Below, in pieces: positions 53,575 to 63,896 of a stretch of DNA of 64,000 nt. The notes below the pieces were generated by a model. It did not search any database and had not been told where the DNA came from. It was given only the letters and a program-made list of their open reading frames with translations. Origin of the DNA: Crambe crambe (lineage: Eukaryota; Porifera; Demospongiae; Poecilosclerida; Crambeidae); NCBI GenBank assembly GCA_963924555.1, contig OZ004585.1, positions 7,766,556 through 7,830,555 on the forward strand. The letters are read 5' to 3'. Within the stretch, counting starts at the first letter, position 1. Each line of letters starts with the position of its first letter. Made by a program: the position numbers and the translations under genes.

Positions 53575-54100
53575 AGGCTAAAATAGAAATAGTGCTGTGA
53601 ATATCATAGCAAGAGCTAAATATACCATGGCCATACACTTCAAACCACACTGTGGAGTGGAGTGTAGTGTGGTGTAACTGACGATATCAATCACTGTACG
53701 TATAGGAGTTCAGAATATGAAAGATAGAGCAATATACAAAGAACTTGCACTGAGGACTCTCTTTGATAGTGCCTGTGGCTAGCTACAGTGAGTCGCGATG
53801 CAAAGAAAAGTACCACTAGAATGAGTCCGGCTAGGGCATACATTGGGAGAGTGAGGAGATAGAGATCAGTACAGTTAATCATAACATGCCTCAGATCCAA
53901 ACACTACACTAATGATTTCATAATTTTCATTCTCATCCTTGTGTGATCAATAAATTTTCCCCAATGAAATTAAAGGTCAGTTTATGATGTTATTTTGTTA
54001 ATAAAATACTACAAGACAAGATGATCCAGCTACTATTGATAATACAGCAGAGGAATCACCATATGCTAGCACAACTAAGAGAGAGTAGATTCAGTAATTA
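53575..54100 (-). pseudogene. Membrane-domain fragment of the beta-helix family
   Basis: Minus strand 53,691-53,900 reads CTDLYLLTLPMYALAGLILV and onward, equivalent to the first membrane helix of the intact gene. Neighbouring text at 53,590-53,720 matches scattered later parts of that gene with deletions between. From 53,690 to 54,100 it is collinear with the remnant at 43,700-44,050. Confidence 0.75.
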
Positions 54101-54181
54101 GCTATGTGACACTAACCAATTTCTTATGAACAAGTACTTCTTAATATGTATAATCAATTAACTGCAGTGTCTAACTCATAC

Positions 54182-54435
54182 AGGTTTATGCATAAGTACT
54201 TCTTAAAGGCTAATATGTATCAATGATTTGGTTTTCGCGATCTTCAGCTGCTGAAAACAGCTCCCTGTCAGCTTCATCATTTGCTTCATCATCTTCGTCC
54301 TCTAGAATTTTGTATCTGTTCGTATATTTCTTCCTGATCTTTGAGATTAGCTTTGGGTAGTAGTGGCAACAATGAAACAGCACTATCAGAAGTAGCACAA
54401 AGAGTGCTAGACTCACTAACCCAATCTGAAGAGAC
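54182..54435 (-). pseudogene. C-terminal tail fragment of the beta-helix family
   Basis: The minus frame 54,210-54,497 contains LALFVLLLIVLFHCCHYYPK and an acidic tail ending ENQIIDTY, matching the last membrane helix and tail of the intact gene (LLIVLLHCCHFYLK, EKQIIDTY). The bases after the stop (CATATTAGCCTTTAAGAAG region) are also conserved with 44,168-44,203. Confidence 0.8.
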
Positions 54436-54499
54436 CCAATCTGAAGTGGTTTCATTGGGTTGTGTGGAATTGATAACCATGATGGGTCATGGTTCATAT

Positions 54500-55050
54500 G
54501 GATAGTCCATTATGGGATCATTAAATGAGTTGAGCGCTAAGCAATTTTCCTTCCAAATGAACTAATAGATGATGGTTAACTTCAGAGTGCAGGTCACATC
54601 ATGAACATTATGAGGAGTAGACGTCACACACCATAAATTAAGTTTAAAATTCTGCACTGCACCTGCAGAATGAGTAAAAGTAAGTAGCAATGGTTACCAG
54701 ACGTGTGTCTCAGGACTTAATTACTTTATGAGATTTCTGGTCTTTGACTCCCACTGCCCGGATACATACCAAGCTATTTTCTTCTCATGCATCATATACG
54801 TGTGTGTGGATGTCCTGTACAAACTCTCATTTGATGGCCACAACATTAAGAATGCCTACAATAGAACAATGCTTCATAATCAACTTTTAAAATTATTTGT
54901 GGTTGGAATTTATTCGTGATTATCTGTATGCTTGCTATAGTAGTTGCATCTCCATATATATGTTGGTTTCTGTCCAGGAGCATTCATGGTGCTCAGCACA
55001 GAATGGTCATTTTTAGCTGCATCAACTGTATGCAGTGCAACTCCTCCTCT
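54500..55050. other. No gene recognised
   Basis: Only short frames are present, and no splice-bordered coding segment is seen before the 50-bp array. Confidence 0.4.
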
Positions 55051-55525
55051 GAAATGGAGACACCTCTGTATACAGTGGAACCCCTCTATTCCAACCCCCT
55101 GAAATGGAGACACCTCTGTATACAGTGGAACCCCTCTATTCCAACCCCCTGAAATGGAGACACCTCTGTATACAGTGGAACCCCTCTATTCCAACCCCCT
55201 GAAATGGAGACACCTCTGTATACAGTGGAACCCCTCTATTCCAACCCCCTGAAATGGAGACACCTCTGTATACAGTGGAACCCCTCTATTCCAACCCCCT
55301 GAAATGGAGACACCTCTGTATACAGTGGAACCCCTCTATTCCAACCCCCTGAAATGGAGACACCTCTGTATACAGTGGAACCCCTCTATTCCAACCCCCT
55401 GAAATGGAGACACCTCTGTATACAGTGGAACCCCTCTATTCCAACCCCATGAAATGGAGACACCTCTGTATACAGTGGAACCCCTCTATTCCATGATCCA
55501 ACCCCCTGAAATGGAGACACTTCAT
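55051..55525. repeat. Near-perfect 50-bp tandem array, nine copies
   Basis: Units starting GAAATGGAGACACCTCTGTA, then TACAGTGGAACCCCTCTATT and CCAACCCCCT, repeat every 50 bases from 55,051. Eight are identical or differ by one base, and the last has a 6-bp insertion. The unit carries the same ACAGTGGAACC-CTCTATT core as inverted unit B. Confidence 0.95.
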
Positions 55526-56862
55526 GTGTGCCATTCCTGTATGTGTGTGATTATGAAGTGTTTGTTAATAAAGGGTCAGGTGTGAGTTGGTGTTCACTTT
55601 AAGAGGGTTGGAATAGAGCACTCCATTATGCTATGTAGATACTGTCCATTTCACACTTTGCAGATTCTCCAATCAAGACTTCCCCGGATGTCTCTGCTTA
55701 TTACTATCATGTAATCTACTCACTTGCTGACCTATGCCACCTCATAACTGGCATCAAAACAATTAGCTAAATGTGCCCCAATCTCCATTGACATTCTTAC
55801 TGTTTTGCTTGTATGCAGATCAGAAGCTGAAGAGCAGGGTTGACACTATTATGTATGCTCTGTGTTAGCCTCATTCCCAGGCTCTCGGGAAATGTGGGGG
55901 CGGATCTGTGTTTATTATAATAGCACTTTTGATGGCCCGGCGCGCGCGAGATGTCAGTCTGGCGACGTCGACCCTTTACCTTTCTTTTAAAGGAAACCAT
56001 TCCAATTCGGTTGATAAAGGATCGGTCCGCGAGACTTCAATTCAGAGTCTATCAATGGTGGAATTCTCCCTTCAAATTCATAAAAAGGTTTGTGTCTCAT
56101 GTGCAATGAGTCTAGAGGTCAAAGTACATCACTAAAATATTCCAGGAGATCGAGAGAATATTGGTTGTATCTACTAGCAGTCCACCACATCCCAACCATT
56201 CCCCCTAATTATTCAGTGTGGGACTCAGCCCCTCCCACTTCCTCTTCAGCCACTCCCACCCTTTGGGAGTGTGTAGTGTGAGACTTTATATATACTTCTG
56301 AATCTCTGTGCCGAGATACCAATCATGGATCCGATGTAGCTCTATAACTCAGAAAATGAAACTGTAAGTCCTTATTAAAAGTTTTCTTTAAGTGTCTTAT
56401 GGGTGGAGCCATCAAAATTTGAGTGGTCAGGTACATAGAGTGACTTATTTGAAAGTGTGCCACTTCAGGGTGACTGGTACAATTGTTTGCATGGTGCATA
56501 CATGCTTCCATGTCCTTTTTGGTGCATGCAGCTATGACTGTGTTCCCAGAACAAGGTCCTCATCATGCACTGCCTGTAGCTGTCTGAGATAGCATTTCAG
56601 TATGGTTGTCCATAAGGAATGAGAAATAGGTAGTGGTTTACAAGGACCTAAGAAACCTGATCCTATACAATCTATGCAGTTGTGTAAATCATGATATCCA
56701 CCTATTTCCACTTCAGCACTTGCTGCCAGTTCAACACCCCTCCATGGTTCTGTAAGACCCTCCCCCAGTCCATCACTGATGACCTGGATCTGCCATGATG
56801 GAAATGATGAAGACACATCAAGAATCATCCACCCCTCACCTCCAGCATCTCCCTGATTCCAG
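55526..56862. other. Upstream region of the RAF gene, first exons not defined
   Basis: A CpG-rich patch at 55,895-56,040 contains GGCCCGGCGCGCGCGAGATG and could be a promoter or first exon. A frame beginning there (55,926 onward, MARRARDVSLATS) has no recognised domain. The N-terminal exons of RAF should lie here or further upstream, but I could not place them. TAGCCTCATTCCCAGGCTCTC at 55,867 shares its start with 43,604. Confidence 0.4.
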
Positions 56863-59800
56863 TTCCATCCCAGTCTTCCTTGTCCCCCCAGTTCCAGTCC
56901 TGGACCCAACCAAGGTCTCCTCAAGGTTTTCCTCCCGGAAGGTCAAAGGACAACTGTAAGTAGAACACAATGTACCTCTCTAATTAGGACACTTCTCTAT
57001 TCAGGACACCTCTATTCAGGAATTCCAACTCCTCTATAATTAGATACCTCTGCACCTCTGTATCCAGGACATCTTTTTCCTGATCCCAAAAGAATCCACA
57101 CTGAGCTTTTCATGTAGATCCTTTACTAAATACTATACCAGTGCATATGCTGTAGTACAGTATATGGTGCATGCAGTGATGAGGTTGTCTACCCTTTACC
57201 AGTTTTTATCACACAGGTCAAAGGTCATATACACCATGGTGACCCTTTACCACATATCTAATTATGCAGGTGTGAGATGGATATTGCTACCACTAGCATT
57301 GTAGTCCAAAAGTCCCCATCTTTTGCAGCTACTTGGATGAAGACATTCTCTATGCTTGTGGGGCAAGACTTGAATAATTACTGTGATCACTTCCAGTCTT
57401 AATCTATTCATATTATGGTATCACTGAACTGAATGACTTTCAATGGACTGTCCTACAGGATTCTCTCTGGTCAAAACCCATCATCTGCGGTTCTGACTCC
57501 TCCCTCGGTCACACCAACCCCCCCCCCCCCCCCCTCTCTCCACCATGTCCTGCAAATCCGCATACCAGGTCACATGGAACCTTTGAGATCAGACAGTCCT
57601 CCAATTCAGAACCAACCTGCCCATAGGTACACAATCAACATCCTTAAGGGTGGACATATCCATGAAATATATTTAAATGTCCATATCTTCATTATACTAC
57701 CCCCTGGAAGTCTTCGTCTTCTATATATGAGGAGGGGGTAAAGTGACCTAATTCAAGCTTATTAGGGGAGGGGGGTAGTATAATGAAGATATGGACATTT
57801 AAAAATAAATATATTTTATGGGTATGTCCACCCTAGGGTTATCATATCACTGAGCATCCCTTACCATGAGACTATAAGCATGCTAAATTCAGTGTGTTTA
57901 TACTTATATTTGGCAAGCATTACAGGGGAATTTTCTGAATAATGGACACTCATAAGACCCATCCTTTCGTCCTTCGTAGAGAGGTTGTCCTCTTTTGGAG
58001 GTATAATACAAAGAGATTGTCCTTTGTCGAGAGGTTTGTCCTCTTTCATAGCATCCATCATCAGAGGTTCCACTGTAATTTAGCTAGTAAGTGTGTTCAA
58101 AACAGCTATCAATCCTTCATAAGCCTCCAGTTGCTTCTTCATCATAACAGCCATTAATTTTCCTTTTAAGGCGAGTTTCTAGAGAACGTTCGATCTCCAC
58201 TCCATCTATCTTCAACTCCAGCACTGCATCCAGTGCTTCCAACTCCAGAGACCACAAGGGAGACGACCCGCGCTTCACTAGAAGTACCTCTCCTCACATC
58301 CGCACCATGGGGGCTGTCACCCCCACATCCTCCATACTGGAACCAAACAGGTTCGAACCAAAAACAGTGTGATATTATAAATAGAGAATATTTTTATCAT
58401 TTGTACATACATACATACATACATACATACATACATACATACATACATACATACATACATACATACATAGTTCTGGGATGAGTATACTGAGTACACCACC
58501 AGTATCAGCTGCAGGCTCCGAGGCAAGCTACATTCCTGGGGACGTCCCTTCTCGTTATCTGCGGAGCAACCACGTGCTGCGCCATTCCTCCTCGTCCACT
58601 TCCTCGCTAGACCAGAATGCCCTGCCCTCACAGGTGGACAGCGGGATCGGTTCTGTTTCCAGCGGGAGCAGGAGTGGATCCAGAAAACATAAAAGAGTGG
58701 TAGGTCACACCTCTCAATCCAGTCAATTAGTACATAGTTAAATGAATTTCCTTATAAGGAATCAACCCCGCCAGCTATTAGGCTAGTAGCAGTAGCTTGG
58801 ACCACCTCCAGGCACATGGTGTTAACAGTGATGAGCGTAATGATCGTCGCAGTTCCATGGACAATCGTGTCCACCCTCGATCAGAGAGAAAAAACTCTGG
58901 AAACTTAACAATGGGGACCAGTGAACGAACAAAGAGATCATCTCTGGAAAGGTAAAGTTCTTAATTTTAATCATGGAAGGATTTATTAATTTATTTATTA
59001 AATATTATATTTTCTCTAGGCGTAGTTCATCTGGGGAACATTTTTCTGTCATGTCAGAGAGTCTTAGTCCTAGTCCTGGAGCTCTTGGGATGACGAGCAA
59101 GGGCTCTTCTATTTCCAATACTGATGTAACTTCCACTAATGGGAGTGTCACTGGGAGTCAACACTCGGGAGGAGGGAGCACATCCTACCACAGTAGCACA
59201 TTGCCCCATCTTAGAAAACGCAGAGGAAAGGTCGCCACGGACAAAAAGACAAAGAAAGTACGACTATATATTCAGTTTACAGTGGAATTCCTCTCTCTGA
59301 TAAGTAAAAGCCTCTTATGTTGGCTAACTGAGACTACCATGTGGATTAAGTAGTCCCTGAAATAAAGATATAACCTCCTCCAAAAGTATCCTGATTAGAG
59401 AAGTGTCCTGATTAGAGAGGTGTCCTGTTTAGAGGGGTGTCCTAATTAGAGAAGTGTCCTGATTAGAGAGGTGTCCTGATTAGAGGGGCATCCTGATTAG
59501 AGAGGTGTCCTTATGAAATTATTGTATTAAAGGTCCACATTGAGAAGGGGTGCATTCACCCACTTGAACTTTGACACTTTAGCTGAGGGTGTTTTATTCC
59601 TCATGTTCTAGAAATTCAATCGAGATTCTACAGATGTTTGGGAAATCCCTTACCAAGACGTAGAAATAGGGAACAAGATAGGGTCTGGGTTGTTTGGTAT
59701 TGTCTTCAAGGGGAAATGGCATGGTAAGTCCATCCAGTCATGCACAGTATTTTCAGATCATGAAATGTTTTGGTAATGTTGCATAATGCATGACATTGAC

Positions 59801-61909
59801 ATCCCTTCAGGGCCAGTAGCTGTGAAGAAACTGAACGTGACAAATCCCACAGAGCAGCAGTTACTAGCCTTCAAGAATGAAGTGGGCGTGCTAAGGTTGG
59901 TGGTACTGTAGGTTAGAACTCCACCCCCTTTATGTACAGACATGCCTACTCCCTTGTGCACTGTTGATGTGAATAATGGAATGTGCACAGACACTGATTG
60001 CATTCCAATTAATGAATATAACCTGTGTTTGAATGTACTTCAAACCACCTGTTCAAAATTTCAGCCCTAAACAATGAGTTATGGATCACTGAAGTATAAA
60101 GAAGTAGCCTCATATTTATTTGCTACTTTTTAAACCATAAAAATTCTTTCCCACAAAAAATTATAATGTTACCCCTCAATCCTTTTGCAGGAAGACTAGA
60201 CATGCGAACATTCTCCTGTTCATGGGCTGGACATCTCTCCCCCAGATCACTATAGTGACCCAGTGGTGTGATGGCTCCACCCTCTACAGACACCTTCACG
60301 TCATGGAGACACACTTCGAGATGTACCAACTCATAGACATCGCTAGACAGACTGCTCAGGGGGTCGAGTAAGTCGGATTCTAATTATGTTACACCGTATT
60401 CACAATATTCCCTCATTTGCAGTTACTTGCATGCTAAGAATATCATCCACAGAGATCTCAAATCAAACAGTATCCTTTGAATCTTTCACTCCGTATTTTA
60501 TCAGATCATTATATGGGATAGCCACACCCCTTAACCACACCCACACAGACATCTTTCGGCATGATGACTGTACAGTTAAGATAGGAGACTTTGGATTGGC
60601 CACTGTTAAGACTCGCTGGAGAGAAGGAGAGAAAGTCAGGCAACCAACTGGCAGTATTCTATGGATGGTCAGTCTCATAGCCTCTCTAATAAAGACACTT
60701 TGGAACCTCCTAATAATGGACACACTTGGGACCCATCCTTTATAGAGAGGTCGGAGGTTACTTTGTATCGAGTGTATATTTTCCTTTGTTGAGAGGTTTG
60801 TCCTGCGGTTTCACTGTGGTTCCTAAAATGTCTGTAATGAGAGGTACTACTATGTCACCGATGATATCCCCCCTCCAAATTACTTGTTATTTTTAGGCCC
60901 CTGAAGTGATTAGGATGTCAGAACCAGACCCTTACACTCCATATTGTGATGTGTACTCGTTTGGAGTGGTCATCTATGAACTCATCACTTCACAACTCCC
61001 TTACTCTCACTGTATGCAAGAAAGAGACTTAGTAAGTGGAATACAGTGATTACTTCAATTGAGTGATGGTCTATTATCTTGAATTTAGATTTTGTTTATG
61101 GTTGGGCGTGGTTTTCTGAAGCCAGAACCCACCAATGCTAGGAAGGACACTCCAAAGGCCTTCAAGCAGCTGCTGGTTCACTGTTGTCAGTACAAGGCTG
61201 AGGACCGCCCACTTTTCCATGAGGTAGGTATCCAGTGTTCTGGAAAACATCACTAAAGGCTTTCCCTAGTCCGTGGTGATGAGCAGTCATTTGTACCAGC
61301 CCTCCCACCCAAGGACGGTTCATTTATACCTGATGCTTTGCACCATGGCTAAAATTGACTATGCTTACCAAAACTGATTGGTCAACCAGTGAGGATTATA
61401 ACAGTTTGCCATAGGCCATTTACCAGGTCAAAAGGTCAAATGTCTGATCAAGATTTGCTTTGGTCTGACACATATTGGCATAATACATCCCATTGCACTT
61501 AGGAATGTATCTATTTACCAGATCATTTCAAAAGAGTTATAATCCTCAGCAGGATTCTATTTCACTTGTAGAATCACACCTTGCAGCTCTTAGAATCGTG
61601 CTCTGGAGCACTTAGAAAACGCGCATGTTTGAAGTACCATAGCAACTATTATTTACTAAAAGAAGAACCTATTCCTTGGGGCATTGTCAGTAGGATTGTA
61701 TGCCTATGGCCATGCTATACATGTAGATCCTGGTTGACTTGGAGACGCTGGCTGATAACATGCCAAGAAGCAGTTCAGAACCATACTCCTTGCACTACAC
61801 CTATGCCACACTGGAAGACACTTACTCTAAATCCCCACGTACTCTAATTCTCATGCAAGATGCTCCCGTGACTCTAACTTCAGACACTTTCCAGTTCACT
61901 ACTGATTAA
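56863..61909 (+). CDS. RAF: RAF family serine/threonine kinase
   Basis: Phased exons: 56863-56955, 57459-57626, 58171-58350, 58483-58699, 58782-58951, 59020-59257, 59612-59723, 59811-59895, 60191-60367, 60423-60469, 60549-60667, 60897-61031, 61089-61223 and 61727-61909 (stop TAA). The first ends in [13 protein letters not shown], the start of a RAF Ras-binding domain. RERSISTPS (58,180s) is the CR2 14-3-3 site. The kinase has [36 protein letters not shown] (dimer interface), [24 protein letters not shown] and EDRPLF, then the C-terminal 14-3-3 site RSSSEP. It acts below Ras in the MAPK cascade, phosphorylating MEK. The rest of the Ras-binding domain and the C1 zinc finger were not located between 56,956 and 57,458. 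The exon at 57,459 carries a poly-C tract. Several introns are only 55-87 bp. Confidence 0.93.
56960..57080. repeat. Unit C minisatellite in a RAF intron
   Basis: CCTCTCTAATTAGGACACTTC, CTCTATTCAGGACACCTC and CCTCTGTATCCAGGACATC belong to the GGACAC family. They start five bases after the donor of the Ras-binding-domain exon. Confidence 0.75.
57646..57838. mobile_element. Fold-back (MITE-like) element, arms of about 70 bp
   Basis: Left arm AGGGTGGACATATCCATGAA, ATATATTTAAATGTCCATATC, TTCATTATACTACCCCCT; right arm is its near-perfect reverse complement (GGGGGTAGTATAATGAAGAT, ATGGACATTTAAAAATAAATA, ATGTCCACCCT). It sits in the RAF intron 20 bp after exon 57,459-57,626. No protein is encoded. 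Confidence 0.8.
57930..58085. repeat. Degenerate repeat with AGAGAGGTTGTCCTC core
   Basis: Three short units share (G)TAGAGAGGTTGTCCTCTTT and end GGTTCCACTGTA, another member of the AGAGAGGT family. A relative occurs in the RAF intron at about 60,690-60,815. Confidence 0.7.
58404..58470. repeat. (CATA)n microsatellite
   Basis: About 16 units of ACAT immediately before a RAF exon acceptor (58,481-58,482). Confidence 0.95.
59385..59515. repeat. Unit C tandem repeat, GAGAGGTGTCCTGATTA
   Basis: Seven to eight 17-19-bp units of GTCCTGATTAGAGAGGT lie in the RAF intron just before the first kinase exon. Confidence 0.9.
61224..61726. other. Last RAF intron
   Basis: No nested gene is visible. An open frame from 61,581 runs through the intron into the last exon in the wrong frame; the acceptor CATGTAG at 61,720-61,726 restores the RAF C-terminus. 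Confidence 0.7.
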
Positions 61910-62462
61910 GGTTTTGTTGTTGTTTTCATAAATCATACAGCAATTATTTTTGTTTGTGTGAATCAGATTATTTTTGTCATTACATTGGAATTGGATTACC
62001 GAATGTTGCACAGAACATTTCTTTTACTCAAATTTAATGTTTTTGTAGTGATCTATGTACTTGTTGATGTAATTAAGTGTCATGAGTTTTTAGCAAAATA
62101 ATAATCATTGCACTTCAGAGTCATAAACAGGGGGTGGGGCTCCACTATTCCAACCAACTACTGACTACTTAAAGCCCTACAATGCAATTGGAATGTAATT
62201 AAAAAGCCCAATTTGAAGTACAGTATTACTGTGACATCAAATAGGTACCTAGAAGGCAGAAGATACACACGTCCCAAAAGAAATAGATTTTTTTCTGTCC
62301 ATTATATATCAATTGGTCTCATTATTATTTCAATGATAACTTTCATTGATATAGCCATTGCTCCTCATTCATCCACTGTTATTGTATCCTTACAACTATA
62401 CAGGAAAGGGAGTGGCTAAGTGACAATCTATATTAAGGGTCCCCCCCCATTGTTTATAATTA
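61910..62462. other. RAF 3' UTR and intergenic spacer
   Basis: AT-rich, with AATAATAATC near 62,097 as a weak poly-A signal candidate. The ORF 62,213-62,419 has no recognised domain. Confidence 0.4.
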
Positions 62463-63117
62463 GATGCTCAAGCTGAATTCCATTTTTGGACGAGAGCTAT
62501 TTTTAGAGATCAAGGATTGGGGCGTAAAGAAAGAGATGTCGACAGAATTTGAAAAGGTTACTAAAGATTAATGGTTTCTAGTTCACATGCGCAGATTATA
62601 GCTAGTAGGCGCGCGACTAAAGGCAGCTGTATTTCATTCTATGACCATTGAATTGAAGCTTTAATATGTTGTTGTGTTACTTTAGTCCCAAGTCTCTCTC
62701 TATAGCTAGACTACTAGCTTAGTCCATTGCTATTCTAACATGGCTGTTGTGACTCGGTTTGTTTCCTCACATACAGTGGGCCCAGAAGCAAACTATTGAG
62801 GATTTAAAGAAGGTGAGTTGTTATGAAAATAGCTGCTGTGTTGTTGTGTTGGTCCAGTATCTCCAACAAGACCCTCTAGACAGTCACTGCCAGCACCTTA
62901 GGCCCATAGCAACAGTAGGCCATTACATAGCAACAGTGTATAAAGAATGGGGGGTGCTCGTATGCAGGGATGGGTTGTTTGTTGGAATGCTGGACTACTC
63001 AACCTTAAAGCAGCTACCTCCAGCATATGTGCCCCAATGTTTCATGGGCACACCTCATCTGGCATGTCTGCTACCGGCTACTAGACCCCTGTCGGTTTGT
63101 ATGGCAATATGCTGACT
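62463..63117 (+). CDS. Possible exons of an unrecognised gene
   Basis: Three segments look coding. 62,463-62,556 reads MLKLNSIFGRELFLEIKDW and STEFEK up to a weak GTTACT donor; its ATG directly follows an in-frame TAG that could also be a splice acceptor. 62,779-62,813 follows CACATACAG and reads WAQKQTIEDLKK to a good GTGAGT donor, in matching phase. From about 62,859 a frame follows a TGGTCCAG acceptor (YLQQDPLDS, IATVGHYIATVYKEWGVLVC) and runs to a stop at 63,115. I do not recognise the protein. The pieces may be one gene starting here and leaving the window, or partly chance frames. Confidence 0.35.
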
Positions 63118-63189
63118 CAGCAAAATTCCTTGACATGTCTGCCGAGGGAAGTGTGTGAGGTCCATCAACTCATGCACCCCTAGACTCTA

Positions 63190-63896
63190 TTAAGGTGGCG
63201 GGTAGGTATTTGCTCATGAATAATTCATGAGTTAATGAGGCGAGTAGTTGCACCGACTATGAGATGCTACAGTTGAAAACTACAGTTTAATACTGACTAA
63301 CACTTCCTACTCTACAACTGAGGGCAGACCAGACACTTGAGATCACTACCGTTGCAGAGAAACTCAACCACTAAGCAGCCATACCTTGATCGATTTTTTG
63401 ACGTCAATTTTCTCAAACTGCAGCCATGTGCTGACCGTATTTTGTACTTTTTCTTATTATATGAACCAGTGGGCAGGGCCAGACGGAGAGATTTTGAAAA
63501 GAAACCACTGTACGCGAGAGCTATGGCCCATCGATCGTTCGATCGACGGCTAAAAGCGATCAAAATTCAGGAGTGTTGGCTTTTCTGGCTAAAATCTCTC
63601 CGTGCCGCCCTGCATCTTGGTTTATACAACTGGAATAAGCACAAAAGACAGTCATCACAAGCCTGTAGTTCGAGAAAATTGACGTCAAAAAATCGATCGA
63701 GGTATGGCTGCTTAGCGGTTGAGTTTCTCTGCAACGGTAGTGTTCTCGAGTGTCTGGTTTGCCCTCAGATGTAGAGTAGGAAGTGCTAGTCAGTATGAAA
63801 CTGTAATTTTCAACTATACCATCTCATAGTCGGTGCAACTACTCGCCTCATTAACTCATGAATTATTCATGAGCAAACGCATACCCGCCGCCTTAA
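63190..63896. mobile_element. Fold-back element bounded by TTAA, arms of about 240 bp
   Basis: The left end TTAAGGTGGCGGGTAGGTATT and the right end (reverse complement TTAAGGCGGCGGGTATGCG) begin a long imperfect inverted repeat. It includes TCATGAATAATTCATGAG, AGTAGTTGCACCGACTATGAG, GAGTTTCTCTGCAACGG, GCAGCCATACCTTGATCGA and TTTTTTGACGTCAATTTTCTC. A smaller inverted pair lies in the middle (GAGAGATTTT / AAAATCTCTC). Both ends sit on TTAA, the target used by piggyBac-type transposases. There is no transposase frame; the ORFs in it are the two arms read through. Confidence 0.8.

Noticed and set aside
55051..55525. CRISPR-like appearance of the 50-bp array
   Set aside because: There are no unique spacers: the whole 50-bp unit repeats, and the context is an animal genome.
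57268..57392. Candidate remainder of the RAF Ras-binding domain
   Set aside because: Two frames here have faint similarity ([15 protein letters not shown] or [14 protein letters not shown]), but neither joins in phase with both neighbours or has a good donor.
61581..61847. 88-codon ORF after the kinase domain
   Set aside because: It is in the wrong frame for the RAF C-terminus. Using the acceptor at 61,725-61,726 restores the conserved RSSSEP 14-3-3 site.
63312..63774. Two overlapping ORFs of 83 and 145 codons
   Set aside because: They are the two arms of the fold-back element and are near mirror images of each other.
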